This document shows, in pieces, positions 39,298 through 47,606 of a DNA stretch of 64,000 nt. Numbering within the stretch: the first letter of the stretch is position 1; the number at the start of each line of letters is the position of its first letter. The DNA comes from Geopseudomonas sagittaria. GTDB lineage: Bacteria; Pseudomonadota; Gammaproteobacteria; Pseudomonadales; Pseudomonadaceae. A model generated the notes under the pieces. That model saw only the letters and a list, made by a program, of their open reading frames with translations, was not told the origin of the DNA and searched no databases. The DNA lies in assembly GCF_900115715.1 (NCBI RefSeq), contig NZ_FOXM01000003.1, forward strand, positions 310,001 through 374,000, in the 5' to 3' direction. The position numbers and the translations under genes were made by a program.

Positions 39298-39416
39298 GTC
39301 GCCGAAGGCCAGGGCCAGCGAGCACGATTGCACTGCCCGTGGCAGCGGCACAGGTGACGTATTCATGCGCCTTGGGCATACTGCGGACCCTTTTCTTCCC
39401 TTCCTGCGAGGCCCGC

Positions 39417-39698
39417 ATGTTCAAGGTCAACGAGTACTTCAACGGCACCGTCAAATCCATCGGCTTCGAGATGAGCGAAGGCCCCGCCACCGTCGGCGTG
39501 ATGGCTCCCGGCGAGTACGAATTCGGCACCGCCAAGGCCGAAGTCATGCACGTGGTGGCCGGCGCCCTGACCGTCAAGCTGCCGGGCAGCGACAGCTGGG
39601 AAACCTTTGCCGCCGGCAGCAAGTTCAACGTGCCGGCCGACAGCAAGTTCCAGCTGAAGGTCGCCCAGGACACCGCTTATCTCTGCGAGTACCGCTGA
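39417..39698 (+). CDS. ppnP: pyrimidine/purine nucleoside phosphorylase PpnP
   Basis: PpnP phosphorolyses several nucleosides to free base and ribose 1-phosphate in the cytoplasm. The 93-residue cupin-like protein starts Met-Phe-Lys-Val-Asn-Glu-Tyr-Phe and contains [10 protein letters not shown] and Phe-Asn-Val-Pro-Ala, as in E. coli PpnP (YaiE), with equal length. The ATG at 39417 is the family start; the larger upstream open frame overlaps the exonuclease gene and is not coding. A strong bidirectional terminator separates it from cysB. Confidence 0.92.
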   Translation: MFKVNEYFNGTVKSIGFEMSEGPATVGVMAPGEYEFGTAKAEVMHVVAGALTVKLPGSDSWETFAAGSKFNVPADSKFQLKVAQDTAYLCEYR

Positions 39699-39746
39699 GC
39701 GCAGGCCTGCGCCCGCAGCGTTAAACGCCTCGCCCGGGCGCAGACG

Positions 39747-39780
39747 AAAAAAGCCCGACCACCGCTGGTCGGGCTTTTTT
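39747..39780. terminator. bidirectional terminator between ppnP and cysB
   Basis: A perfect 15-base inverted repeat (AAAAAAGCCCGACCA and complement) with a CCGC loop gives six T on either strand between two convergent genes. Confidence 0.93.
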
Positions 39781-39795
39781 ATGCCTAGCGCCTGC

Positions 39796-40791
<996 letters not shown>

Positions 40792-40890
40792 TTAGGCCGA
40801 AGGCTGCCCACTGCAGCCCTTATCTTTTATAACCATATCCATGGTCTATTTTTGATCTTAGATTAAAATGGCCTTTTTGTATGCTTTCAC

Positions 40891-41385
40891 TCAACAGCCG
40901 CTACCCTCCGGAATGATCGGCACCAGATAGACCGGCACCCGAGCCTGCTGCAGCAGCCGCATGCAGGTGCGCCCCAGCGCCGAACCGGCTCCCATGCTCT
41001 GGCTGTGCGAGCCGATCACGATCAGCTCGACGCCCAGATCCTGGGCCTCCTGCAGAATCATCTGTGGCGGGTCGCCGAGCAGTACCCGCACGGCCCGGAT
41101 CGGCAGCGAGTCCTCTTCGCTTTCCCGCAACTCGTCACAGAAGCCTTCGAACACCCGCTGCTCGATGCTCACCATCACGCTGTCCAGCCCGTTAGCCTGC
41201 AGATCAGTGAGGGTAGCCTCGTCCAGATGGGTCTGCAGAACCGACTCGGCGAACAAGCCGAGCGGCTCGACCACATGCAGGACATAGAGATCGGCGCCAT
41301 GGGCACGCGCCAGCAACAGCGCATGCTGCAGCACGTAAGGCGCGAACAGACCGAGATCGGTGGCGTAGAGAATCGAGCGGATCAT
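40891..41385 (-). CDS. universal stress protein (UspA family)
   Basis: This 164-residue protein has the USP alpha/beta fold: start Ile-Leu-Tyr-Ala-Thr-Asp-Leu, and the ATP-binding pattern Val-Ile-Gly-Ser-His-Ser-Gln-Ser near the C-terminus, though the Gly-x2-Gly-x9-Gly-Ser nucleotide loop is only partly matched (Gly-Ala-Gly-Ser-Ala-Leu-Gly-Arg). It ends Pro-Val-Tyr-Leu-Val-Pro. Its family acts in stress survival; no enzymatic role is fixed. It stands alone between cysB and the panE-like gene. Confidence 0.88.
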   Translation of the reverse strand: MIRSILYATDLGLFAPYVLQHALLLARAHGADLYVLHVVEPLGLFAESVLQTHLDEATLTDLQANGLDSVMVSIEQRVFEGFCDELRESEEDSLPIRAVRVLLGDPPQMILQEAQDLGVELIVIGSHSQSMGAGSALGRTCMRLLQQARVPVYLVPIIPEGSGC

Positions 41386-41515
41386 CAGGCCTCCGTTGGC
41401 GGGGGCTGTGTTTCCTACTCAGCGTAGCAGGCGTTTAACGATCACTCGCCGGCCCCGCCGGGAGGCACGCGAGCGACCTGAACAGCACCGCGCGCCGGCC
41501 ATACCGGCTTCCTTC

Positions 41516-42469
41516 CTATCGCCTGCCCGCAGCCTGCAGGAAAGACAGCGCCTGATACAGCATGCGCACCCGCGGCATCTCGACACCCGCCGCAGTCGCC
41601 GCGGCCAGCGGTGCTGCGTAGAGCGCCGGCAGCTCGGCCGGGCGCTGCTGGGCGAAGTCGTGGTACATGCTCGGCAGGTAGTCGGGCATGCGGTCGGTGT
41701 AGGCCAGCAGCTTCTGCGGGTAGTTGTCCGGCAGCGTGTAGCCGCAGGCCAGGCTGGCATCGACCACTTCCTGCATCAGCGACTGCAGCAGCGCGCGGCT
41801 GTCGGCATTGGCCATCAGCGGCCGCGTGGAACTGCCAAGCAGCACCGAGACACCGTTGTAGGGGATGTTCCATACCAGTTTCTGCCAGCGCGCCTGGTTG
41901 AGATCGGCAAGCACGCTGGACTCGATGCCTGCCTCGCGCAGCCAGGCCACGCCCTGCTCGAGCAGCGCCAGACGCTCACCCGCCAGGGCCGGACCGCTGT
42001 GGTAGCCCAGGTTGCACACGCCCTGGGACTGGTGGACCACCACGCCCGGCGCCTCGCGATGGGCACAGATGAAGCACAAGCCGCCGAGCAGGTGCAGCGA
42101 GTCGGGCAGCAGCGGACGCAACGCATCCTCCACGCCCAGGCCGTTCTGCAGCAGCACCACCTTGGCCCCTGGCGCGGCGACCTGGGCAATCAGCGGCGCC
42201 AACTCGCCATTGCTGGTGGTCTTGGCGCCGACCAGCAGCCAGTCGCAGACCGGCATCGCGGCCGCATCCTGCCAGGCATTGACCTTGGGCAGATGCAGCT
42301 CGCCGAGCTGGGCATGGCGCACACGCAGGCCCTCGCGAGCCACCGCCGCGTACTCGCTACGCAGCAGGAAGTGCACCTCGAAACCGGCGCGAGCCAGCAT
42401 CAGGCCGTAGTATCCACCGATGGCACCGGTACCGATGATGCCGATGCGCGGGCGAGCGGATTCGCTCAT
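41516..42469 (-). CDS. panE: 2-dehydropantoate 2-reductase family enzyme (ApbA/PanE)
   Basis: PanE reduces ketopantoate to pantoate with NADPH in coenzyme A synthesis. The 317-residue protein has the NADPH motif Gly-Thr-Gly-Ala-Ile-Gly-Gly-Tyr-Tyr-Gly near residue 13, the catalytic Lys segment Trp-Gln-Lys-Leu-Val-Trp-Asn, and Asn98-type Gln-Asn-Gly-Leu-Gly. Length is typical. GGAGCATTGCC precedes the ATG at 42467-42469; the longer upstream frame overlaps the DAHP synthase leader. Pseudomonads carry several paralogues of this family, so the pantothenate role is likely but unproved. Confidence 0.85.
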   Translation of the reverse strand: MSESARPRIGIIGTGAIGGYYGLMLARAGFEVHFLLRSEYAAVAREGLRVRHAQLGELHLPKVNAWQDAAAMPVCDWLLVGAKTTSNGELAPLIAQVAAPGAKVVLLQNGLGVEDALRPLLPDSLHLLGGLCFICAHREAPGVVVHQSQGVCNLGYHSGPALAGERLALLEQGVAWLREAGIESSVLADLNQARWQKLVWNIPYNGVSVLLGSSTRPLMANADSRALLQSLMQEVVDASLACGYTLPDNYPQKLLAYTDRMPDYLPSMYHDFAQQRPAELPALYAAPLAAATAAGVEMPRVRMLYQALSFLQAAGRR

Positions 42470-42743
42470 GGCAATGCTCCTCAACAATAGCGATCGCGCA
42501 CTATCCATGGGCCGTGCCGGCGTAGGCAAGCCACTCGCGCAGAAAACCACCGCTGATCGCACACTGATGCATGGCAATAAAGCGGCCGAACGGCTGCGGC
42601 CAACCCCGGAAAAACTGCAAGTCTTTATTGTGAAGCGGCGGCCTAAAGCGTTAAGGTTCAGGCATCCCGTTGCCCCATATTGCTGCGCTCCGCCACGGGC
42701 CTGGCTGGCGGACGGCATCCGTGACCTGACGAGTAGTAACACG

Positions 42744-43820
42744 ATGGCTGATTTACCGATCGACGACCTTAACATCGCCTCCAACGAGGCGCTGATCACC
42801 CCCGACCAGCTCAAGCACGAACTGCCCCTCACCGAAACCGCCCGCCAGACCGTGAGCCACGGCCGCCAAGTGGTGCGCGACATTCTCGACGGCAAGGATC
42901 ACCGCCTGTTCGTGGTGGTCGGCCCCTGCTCGATCCACGACATCAAGGCCGCCCACGAGTACGCCGAGCGCCTCAAGGTGCTGGCTGCCGAGGTTTCCGA
43001 CTCCCTGTTCCTGATCATGCGCGTGTACTTCGAAAAGCCGCGCACCACCGTCGGCTGGAAGGGCCTGATCAACGACCCCTACCTCGACGACTCCTTCAAG
43101 ATCCAGGACGGCCTGCACATCGGCCGCAAGCTGCTCTGCGATCTGGCCGAGATGGGCCTGCCGACCGCCACCGAAGCCCTCGACCCGATCTCCCCGCAGT
43201 ACCTGCAGGACCTGATCAGCTGGTCGGCCATCGGCGCGCGCACCACCGAATCGCAGACCCACCGCGAAATGGCCTCCGGCCTGTCCTCGGCAGTCGGCTT
43301 CAAGAACGGCACCGACGGCAGCCTGACCGTGGCGATCAACGCCCTGCAGTCGGTTTCCAGCCCGCACCGTTTCCTCGGCCTCAACCAGCAGGGCCAGGTG
43401 TCGATCGTCACCACCAAGGGCAACCGCTACGGCCACGTGGTCCTGCGCGGCGGCAACGGCAAGCCGAACTATGACTCGGTCAGCGTCGCCCTGTGCGAGC
43501 AGGAACTGACCAAGGCCGGCATCCGCCCGAACATCATGGTCGACTGCAGCCACGCCAACTCCAACAAGGACCCGGCTCTGCAGCCGCTGGTGATGGAAAA
43601 CGTCGCCAACCAGATCCTCGAGGGCAACAACTCGATCATCGGCCTGATGGTGGAAAGCCACCTGGGCTGGGGCAGCCAGTCGATTCCGAAGGACCTCTGC
43701 GACCTCAAGTATGGCGTGTCCATCACCGATGCCTGCATCGACTGGGACAGCACGGAAAAGACCCTGCGCAGCATGCACGCCAAGCTCAAGGACGTCCTGC
43801 CCAAGCGCAAGCGTGGCTGA
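42744..43820 (+). CDS. class I 3-deoxy-7-phosphoheptulonate (DAHP) synthase
   Basis: This enzyme joins phosphoenolpyruvate and erythrose 4-phosphate, opening the shikimate pathway. The 358-residue protein has Val-Gly-Pro-Cys-Ser-Ile-His-Asp, the PEP-site segment Phe-Glu-Lys-Pro-Arg-Thr-Thr-Val-Gly-Trp-Lys-Gly and Asp-Cys-Ser-His-Ala-Asn-Ser, as in E. coli AroF/G/H. Which amino acid inhibits it cannot be read by eye, so no symbol is given. No clear ribosome site precedes the ATG at 42744. I looked for a Phe/Tyr/Trp-rich leader peptide upstream and found none. A strong terminator follows. Confidence 0.93.
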   Translation: MADLPIDDLNIASNEALITPDQLKHELPLTETARQTVSHGRQVVRDILDGKDHRLFVVVGPCSIHDIKAAHEYAERLKVLAAEVSDSLFLIMRVYFEKPRTTVGWKGLINDPYLDDSFKIQDGLHIGRKLLCDLAEMGLPTATEALDPISPQYLQDLISWSAIGARTTESQTHREMASGLSSAVGFKNGTDGSLTVAINALQSVSSPHRFLGLNQQGQVSIVTTKGNRYGHVVLRGGNGKPNYDSVSVALCEQELTKAGIRPNIMVDCSHANSNKDPALQPLVMENVANQILEGNNSIIGLMVESHLGWGSQSIPKDLCDLKYGVSITDACIDWDSTEKTLRSMHAKLKDVLPKRKRG

Positions 43821-43833
43821 GCGACCATGCAGA

Positions 43834-43869
43834 CAACAAAAAGCCGGGCATTCGCCCGGCTTTTTGTTG
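43834..43869. terminator. terminator after DAHP synthase gene
   Basis: A perfect 16-base inverted repeat (CAACAAAAAGCCGGGC and complement) around ATTC carries five T on each strand, serving both this gene and the convergent GNAT gene. Confidence 0.92.
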
Positions 43870-43880
43870 GTTGATCCGCC

Positions 43881-44165
43881 CTACTCCTGACGCTCGACGC
43901 TACGCTGGCGACGCTCCAGATAGCGCTCCACATAGGAGCAGGAAGGAATCACGGTATACCCCTTGCCTTCGGCGAACTGCAGCGCCTGCTCGGTCAGCGC
44001 CGCCGCCACGCCACGCCCGCGCAGGGCATCGGGCACGAAGGTGCGGTAGATGTCGATGGTCTGCTTGCCCAGGTCCATGTAGGACAGGTAGGCACGACAG
44101 CCATCCACCGTCACCTCGAACTGCTTGCCAACCTGATCATGCCGAATGGGCAGTGACTTGTTCAT
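43881..44165 (-). CDS. small GNAT-type N-acetyltransferase
   Basis: This 94-residue protein is the minimal YjdJ-like GNAT: a beta-rich N-terminus, then the acetyl-CoA loop Arg-Gly-Arg-Gly-Val-Ala-Ala-Ala-Leu (about 51-59) and a C-terminal Tyr-Val-Glu-Arg-Tyr. The acceptor is unknown. The ATG at 44163-44165 has GGGGAGA before it; a GTG one codon earlier is also possible. It converges with the DAHP synthase gene and shares its terminator. Confidence 0.85.
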   Translation of the reverse strand: MNKSLPIRHDQVGKQFEVTVDGCRAYLSYMDLGKQTIDIYRTFVPDALRGRGVAAALTEQALQFAEGKGYTVIPSCSYVERYLERRQRSVERQE

Positions 44166-44447
44166 CACGCGTCTCCCCTTGCACTGCGCAACCGCCGTCC
44201 AGTTCAGCGACGATAGCCATAAAACTGTCTGCCGGAATAGGGAACATTAGCAAAGCCTGCCAGGCCCTGTCCAAAGTCTGTAGCGCCCCGAGCATCCCTC
44301 TTCAACGGCGCGGATCACGCCGATTGGACAACCGGAGTCCGAACAAGTGCCCCCACGAGGAGCAGTCGACTGATTGTTTTTTAAACAGATCCGCGATCAA
44401 GCACATAACAAAACATAAAAAATTCCACTCGCCTTGCACTCGACACG
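44166..44447. other. intergenic region before the oprI promoter
   Basis: This non-coding stretch lies between the divergent GNAT and oprI genes. The right half (44370-44447) is strongly AT-rich for this genome, as expected upstream of a very highly expressed gene (UP-element-like). No further motif or ORF is seen. Confidence 0.5.
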
Positions 44448-44475
44448 TTTACTTACTAAAAGTAATGCGTACTAT
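44448..44475 (+). promoter_or_regulatory. probable oprI promoter
   Basis: TTTACT (44448-44453), 16 bases and TACTAT (44470-44475), continuing into ATAAC, form a sigma-70-type promoter about 65 bases before oprI, behind an AT-rich block. Confidence 0.6.
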
Positions 44476-44511
44476 ATAACCCAGCCGATTTCCCGTAAGG
44501 GAGATTGCATC

Positions 44512-44529
44512 ATGGAAAGTCCACCTTAA
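44512..44529 (+). CDS. five-codon leader ORF before oprI (candidate)
   Basis: ATG GAA AGT CCA CCT TAA encodes Met-Glu-Ser-Pro-Pro. Its ATG has AAGGGAG nine bases before it, and its stop codon overlaps the oprI ribosome site AAGGGGAA, 10 bases from the oprI ATG. The Pro-Pro-stop ending is a known type of slow termination context. Whether it is translated is untested; chance occurrence is possible for so short a frame. Confidence 0.35.
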
Positions 44530-44539
44530 GGGGAACACG

Positions 44540-44791
44540 ATGAACAACGTTCTGAAAATTTCCGCTCTGACCCTGGCCGCCATCCTGGCTACCGGTTGCA
44601 GCAGCATGTCCAAAGAAACCGAAGCCCGTCTGACCGCTACCGAAGACGCCGCTGCCCGCGCTCAGGCTCGTGCCGACGAAGCCTACCGCAAGGCCGACGA
44701 AGCTCTGGTAGCTGCTCAGAAGGCTCAGCAGACCGCTGACGAAGCCAACGAGCGCGCCCTGCGCATGCTGGAAAAAGCCAGCCGCAAGTAA
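44540..44791 (+). CDS. oprI: outer-membrane murein lipoprotein OprI (Lpp)
   Basis: OprI is the abundant Braun-type lipoprotein linking outer membrane and peptidoglycan. The 83-residue precursor has the lipobox Leu-Ala-Thr-Gly-Cys (Cys20), a mature 64-residue Ala/Glu/Arg coiled coil with heptad-like repeats, and the C-terminal Lys that is the peptidoglycan attachment residue in Lpp. Codons are biased as in highly expressed genes. A good promoter and a strong terminator bracket it. An L,D-transpeptidase gene of the class that attaches such lipoproteins faces it. Confidence 0.97.
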   Translation: MNNVLKISALTLAAILATGCSSMSKETEARLTATEDAAARAQARADEAYRKADEALVAAQKAQQTADEANERALRMLEKASRK

Positions 44792-44818
44792 TAGGTTTCA
44801 CGACCTTGCATTTGCAGA

Positions 44819-44847
44819 AGCCGACCCGCGAGGGTCGGCTTTTTTAT
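44819..44847 (+). terminator. oprI terminator
   Basis: A 9-base stem (AGCCGACCC and complement) with a GCGA loop is followed by TTTTTATT. Confidence 0.92.
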
Positions 44848-44895
44848 TGCCTGGCAACAACGCCCATAGAGTAGTTGCCCAGCGCTCAGGCAATA

Positions 44896-44930
44896 AAAAG
44901 CCCGCTGCAGCCTGGCCACAGCGGGCTTTT
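44896..44930 (-). terminator. terminator of the L,D-transpeptidase gene
   Basis: AAAAGCCCGCTG (44896-44907) pairs with CAGCGGGCTTTT (44919-44930), 15 bases past the transpeptidase stop; the minus-strand arm ends in a T-run. Confidence 0.85.
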
Positions 44931-44945
44931 CCAACCAGCAACGGC

Positions 44946-45902
44946 TTAGTGCGTTACCGCGCTGGCCAGCTCCTCTCGCGACAGGGCGATCTCCACCGGC
45001 AGGCCATCCTCGGCGGCGACCACCTCGCGCACCACCTCCCAGTCCAGACGCATGCTGTCTTTCAGGTCATCGCGCTTGAGCAGGGTATTGATCACTTCGG
45101 TGTGCTTGTCGACCACCGAGGGGTCGCCGTGATCGTCCAGCGGCGTGTGGGCCTCGAGGTAGACCTTGCCGCCCGCTACGCCGAACTTGTACGGCTCGTT
45201 GATGATCCGCACCGACGTGCCGACCGGCACCATCTTCGCCAGCTCCAGCACGTTGTGGTTGAGCATGCGGAAGCAGCCATGACTGACACGCATGCCGATG
45301 CCGAACTTCTTGTTCGAACCGTGGATCAGGTAACCCGGCGTACCCAGGGTGAACTTGAATGGGCCCAGCGGATTGTCCGGTCCCGGCGGGAACACCGCCG
45401 GCAGAATGTCACCGTCCGCGGCATGCTCGGCGCGGATCGACGCTGGCGGCGTCCAGGTCGGATTCGGAAACTTCCCGGTGATGGTGGTGCTGGCGATCGG
45501 CGAGCCCCAGCCTTCGCGGCCGATCCCCATCGGGAAGGTATGCACCACGTTCTGACCCTTGGGGTAGTAGTACATGCGGTACTCGGCCAGGTTGATCACG
45601 ATGCCTTCACGCGGTCCTGGCGGCAGCACGAAGCGGGTCGGCAGGACGATATCGGTTCCCTCGCCAGGCAGCCAGGGATCGACGCCCGGATTGGCAGCGA
45701 CCATTTCCAGATAGCCGAGGTCGTTGGCCGTGCCGATGTCGGCGAAGGTGTCCTCGTACTTGGCCTTGATCACCCGGACCTGGCCGACAACATCCTCACC
45801 GGGCGGCGGCAGAGGCAGTTCGAGCGCGCCGGCGGGTGCAGCCAGCAGCAGTGCGGCCAGGCTGGCCAGCATGGGGCGAACGGCAACAACACGGGTGAAC
45901 AT
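44946..45902 (-). CDS. L,D-transpeptidase (YkuD/ErfK family)
   Basis: This 318-residue periplasmic enzyme has a signal peptide (Leu-Ala-Ser-Leu-Ala-Ala-Leu-Leu-Leu-Ala, cleaved near Ala-Gly-Ala), an N-terminal LysM-like stretch (Asn-Pro-Gly-Val-Asp-Pro-Trp-Leu-Pro-Gly), and the YkuD catalytic motif Ser-His-Gly-Cys-Phe-Arg-Met with Cys at about 210. Enterobacterial members (YbiS, ErfK, YcfS) attach Lpp to peptidoglycan or form 3-3 cross-links. The start at 45900-45902 gives the family N-terminus; starts at 45932 and 45872 are also possible. Facing oprI, its likely role is to link OprI to the wall. Confidence 0.9.
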   Translation of the reverse strand: MFTRVVAVRPMLASLAALLLAAPAGALELPLPPPGEDVVGQVRVIKAKYEDTFADIGTANDLGYLEMVAANPGVDPWLPGEGTDIVLPTRFVLPPGPREGIVINLAEYRMYYYPKGQNVVHTFPMGIGREGWGSPIASTTITGKFPNPTWTPPASIRAEHAADGDILPAVFPPGPDNPLGPFKFTLGTPGYLIHGSNKKFGIGMRVSHGCFRMLNHNVLELAKMVPVGTSVRIINEPYKFGVAGGKVYLEAHTPLDDHGDPSVVDKHTEVINTLLKRDDLKDSMRLDWEVVREVVAAEDGLPVEIALSREELASAVTH

Positions 45903-45966
45903 CGGCGATACCTGAGCAATTTTAACGGTCATTAATTGTACACCCCCGGCAAAAGCAGGGGAAACC

Positions 45967-46248
45967 TCAGCGCAACGGCCAGTCGCGCGGCAAGCCATGA
46001 CGGTCGGCACGCAGGCGCTGCAGGCAGGCCGAGCACAGGCGACGATCCTTCAGTGCGGTCTTGTCCAGCGCTTGCCACAACGGATGGGCCGGCAACAGGC
46101 TGCCGCACAGGGTGTGATCGCCCGGATCGTCCAGCTCCAGCTGCCGGGCGACCAGGTGCATGCGCGCCTCCTGACAAGCGAACAGGTCCAGCTGCTCGTC
46201 GGGAACAAGCAGCCGGTAGGCGTACAGGGACCAGGAATGGCGCGACAT
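45967..46248 (-). CDS. small conserved protein of unknown function
   Basis: This 93-residue protein has no signal peptide or membrane segment. Cysteines occur in Phe-Ala-Cys-Gln-Glu-Ala-Arg, Thr-Leu-Cys-Gly and Arg-Leu-Cys-Ser-Ala-Cys-Leu-Gln-Arg, so a zinc-binding role is possible but not shown. It begins Met-Ser-Arg-His-Ser-Trp at 46246-46248. It lies between the transpeptidase and tesA on the same strand, a neighbourhood conserved in pseudomonads. I do not recognise a named family. Confidence 0.72.
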   Translation of the reverse strand: MSRHSWSLYAYRLLVPDEQLDLFACQEARMHLVARQLELDDPGDHTLCGSLLPAHPLWQALDKTALKDRRLCSACLQRLRADRHGLPRDWPLR

Positions 46249-46308
46249 CAATGGCTCCGGGGCGGCGCGGCGCGCAACCTTAGCCGAAAGCCTCGGGCGG
46301 GAAAAGCC

Positions 46309-46914
46309 TCACAGCAGCGGTTGCAGCGTCGGCCAGAGATTTTCCAGCAGAATCGGCTGGGCGGCGGCCGTCGGATGGATGCCGTCGGCCTGCACCATGC
46401 CGTCGACGCCCCCCACGCCCTCGAGGAAGAACGGCACCAGCGGCACCTGCTCGCGCTCGGCCAGCTCGACGTACGCCTGCTCGAAGGCGCGGGTATAGCG
46501 CGGGCCGTAGTTGGGCGGCAGCCTCATGCCCAGCAGCAGCACCTCTGCCCCGGCCGCGCGGCTCTGCGCAATCATAGCCGCAAGATTCTGTTGCAATTGC
46601 ACAGGCGGCTGGCCACGCAGGCCGTCGTTGCCGCCCAGCTCGATCAGCACCAGCTGTGGCGCATGCGCATCGAGCAGCGCCGGCAGGCGGGAGAGCCCGC
46701 CGGCACTGGTGTCGCCGCTCACCGAGGCGTTCACCACCTGCCACTGCGGAGCCTCCCGTTGCAGACGCTCGGCCAGCAGGCTGACCCAGCCATCGCGGGT
46801 TTCCAGGCCGAAAGCCGCACTGATACTATCGCCAACGACCAGCAAGGTTCCCGCCGTCGCATTCTGGGCCAGCAACAGCAGGCCCAGACAGCCGCGCAAC
46901 AACCAGATACGCAT
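46309..46914 (-). CDS. tesA: multifunctional acyl-CoA thioesterase/arylesterase/lysophospholipase
   Basis: TesA is a periplasmic SGNH hydrolase cleaving acyl-CoA, aryl esters and lysophospholipids. The 201-residue protein has a signal peptide (cleavage near Ala-Thr-Ala), the nucleophile in Gly-Asp-Ser-Ile-Ser (Ser30), Gly-Gly-Asn (Asn96) and Asp-Gly-Ile-His (Asp177, His180), the full catalytic set. It starts only ten bases from the divergent ABC gene, so the two share a promoter region; this tesA/ybbA arrangement is conserved widely. Confidence 0.93.
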   Translation of the reverse strand: MRIWLLRGCLGLLLLAQNATAGTLLVVGDSISAAFGLETRDGWVSLLAERLQREAPQWQVVNASVSGDTSAGGLSRLPALLDAHAPQLVLIELGGNDGLRGQPPVQLQQNLAAMIAQSRAAGAEVLLLGMRLPPNYGPRYTRAFEQAYVELAEREQVPLVPFFLEGVGGVDGMVQADGIHPTAAAQPILLENLWPTLQPLL

Positions 46915-46924
46915 CGGATTCTCC

Positions 46925-47605
46925 ATGAACAGCAGCATTCTTGCCGCGCAGAACCTTAGCAAAGTGGTCGGCAGCGCGGAAGGCGAGCTGACCATCCTCG
47001 ACGATCTATCCCTGCAGCTCGGCCGCGGCGACAGCCTGGCCATCGTCGGTCGCTCCGGCTCGGGCAAATCCACCCTGCTCGGCCTGCTCGCCGGCCTCGA
47101 CCGCCCCAGCAGCGGTGACGTGCTGCTGGCCGGCCATGTCCTCTCCCATCTCGATGAGGACCAGCGCGCCCGCGTGCGCGCCGAACACGTCGGCTTCGTG
47201 TTCCAGTCGTTCCAGCTGCTCGACAGCCTCACCGCGCTGGAAAACGTCATGCTGCCGCTGGAGCTGGCCGGCTGCGGCGAGGCCCGCGAACGCGCGCGCA
47301 ACCTGCTGGAGCGGGTCGGTCTCGGCCAGCGCCTCGGCCACTACCCACGCCAGCTGTCCGGTGGCGAGCAGCAGCGGGTAGCGATTGCCCGTGCCTTCGT
47401 CGGCGAGCCGGACATCCTGTTTGCCGACGAACCCACCGGCAATCTAGACAGCCTCACCGGCGAGCGCATCACCGAACTGCTGTTCGAGCTCAACCGCGAG
47501 CGCGGCACCACCCTGGTGCTGGTTACCCACGACGCCCGCCTGGCCGCCCGCTGCCAGCAGCAGATCCGCCTGGAAGCTGGGCGCCTGGTCGCCACGGAGG
47601 CCTGA
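46925..47605 (+). CDS. ABC transporter ATP-binding protein (YbbA type)
   Basis: This 226-residue ATPase has Walker A Gly-Arg-Ser-Gly-Ser-Gly-Lys-Ser-Thr (about 42-50), the signature Leu-Ser-Gly-Gly-Glu-Gln-Gln (144-150), Walker B Ile-Leu-Phe-Ala-Asp-Glu-Pro (164-170) and the H-loop Val-Thr-His-Asp. It is of the MacB/LolD class and matches YbbA. It pairs with the FtsX-like permease gene one base downstream and is divergent from tesA. The cargo is unknown; export or mechanotransmission across the periplasm is typical. Confidence 0.92.
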   Translation: MNSSILAAQNLSKVVGSAEGELTILDDLSLQLGRGDSLAIVGRSGSGKSTLLGLLAGLDRPSSGDVLLAGHVLSHLDEDQRARVRAEHVGFVFQSFQLLDSLTALENVMLPLELAGCGEARERARNLLERVGLGQRLGHYPRQLSGGEQQRVAIARAFVGEPDILFADEPTGNLDSLTGERITELLFELNRERGTTLVLVTHDARLAARCQQQIRLEAGRLVATEA

Positions 47606-47606
47606 C

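Noticed and set aside
42540-42740. Attenuator leader peptide before the DAHP synthase gene
   Set aside because: No short ORF with clustered Phe, Tyr or Trp and no terminator/antiterminator pair was found.
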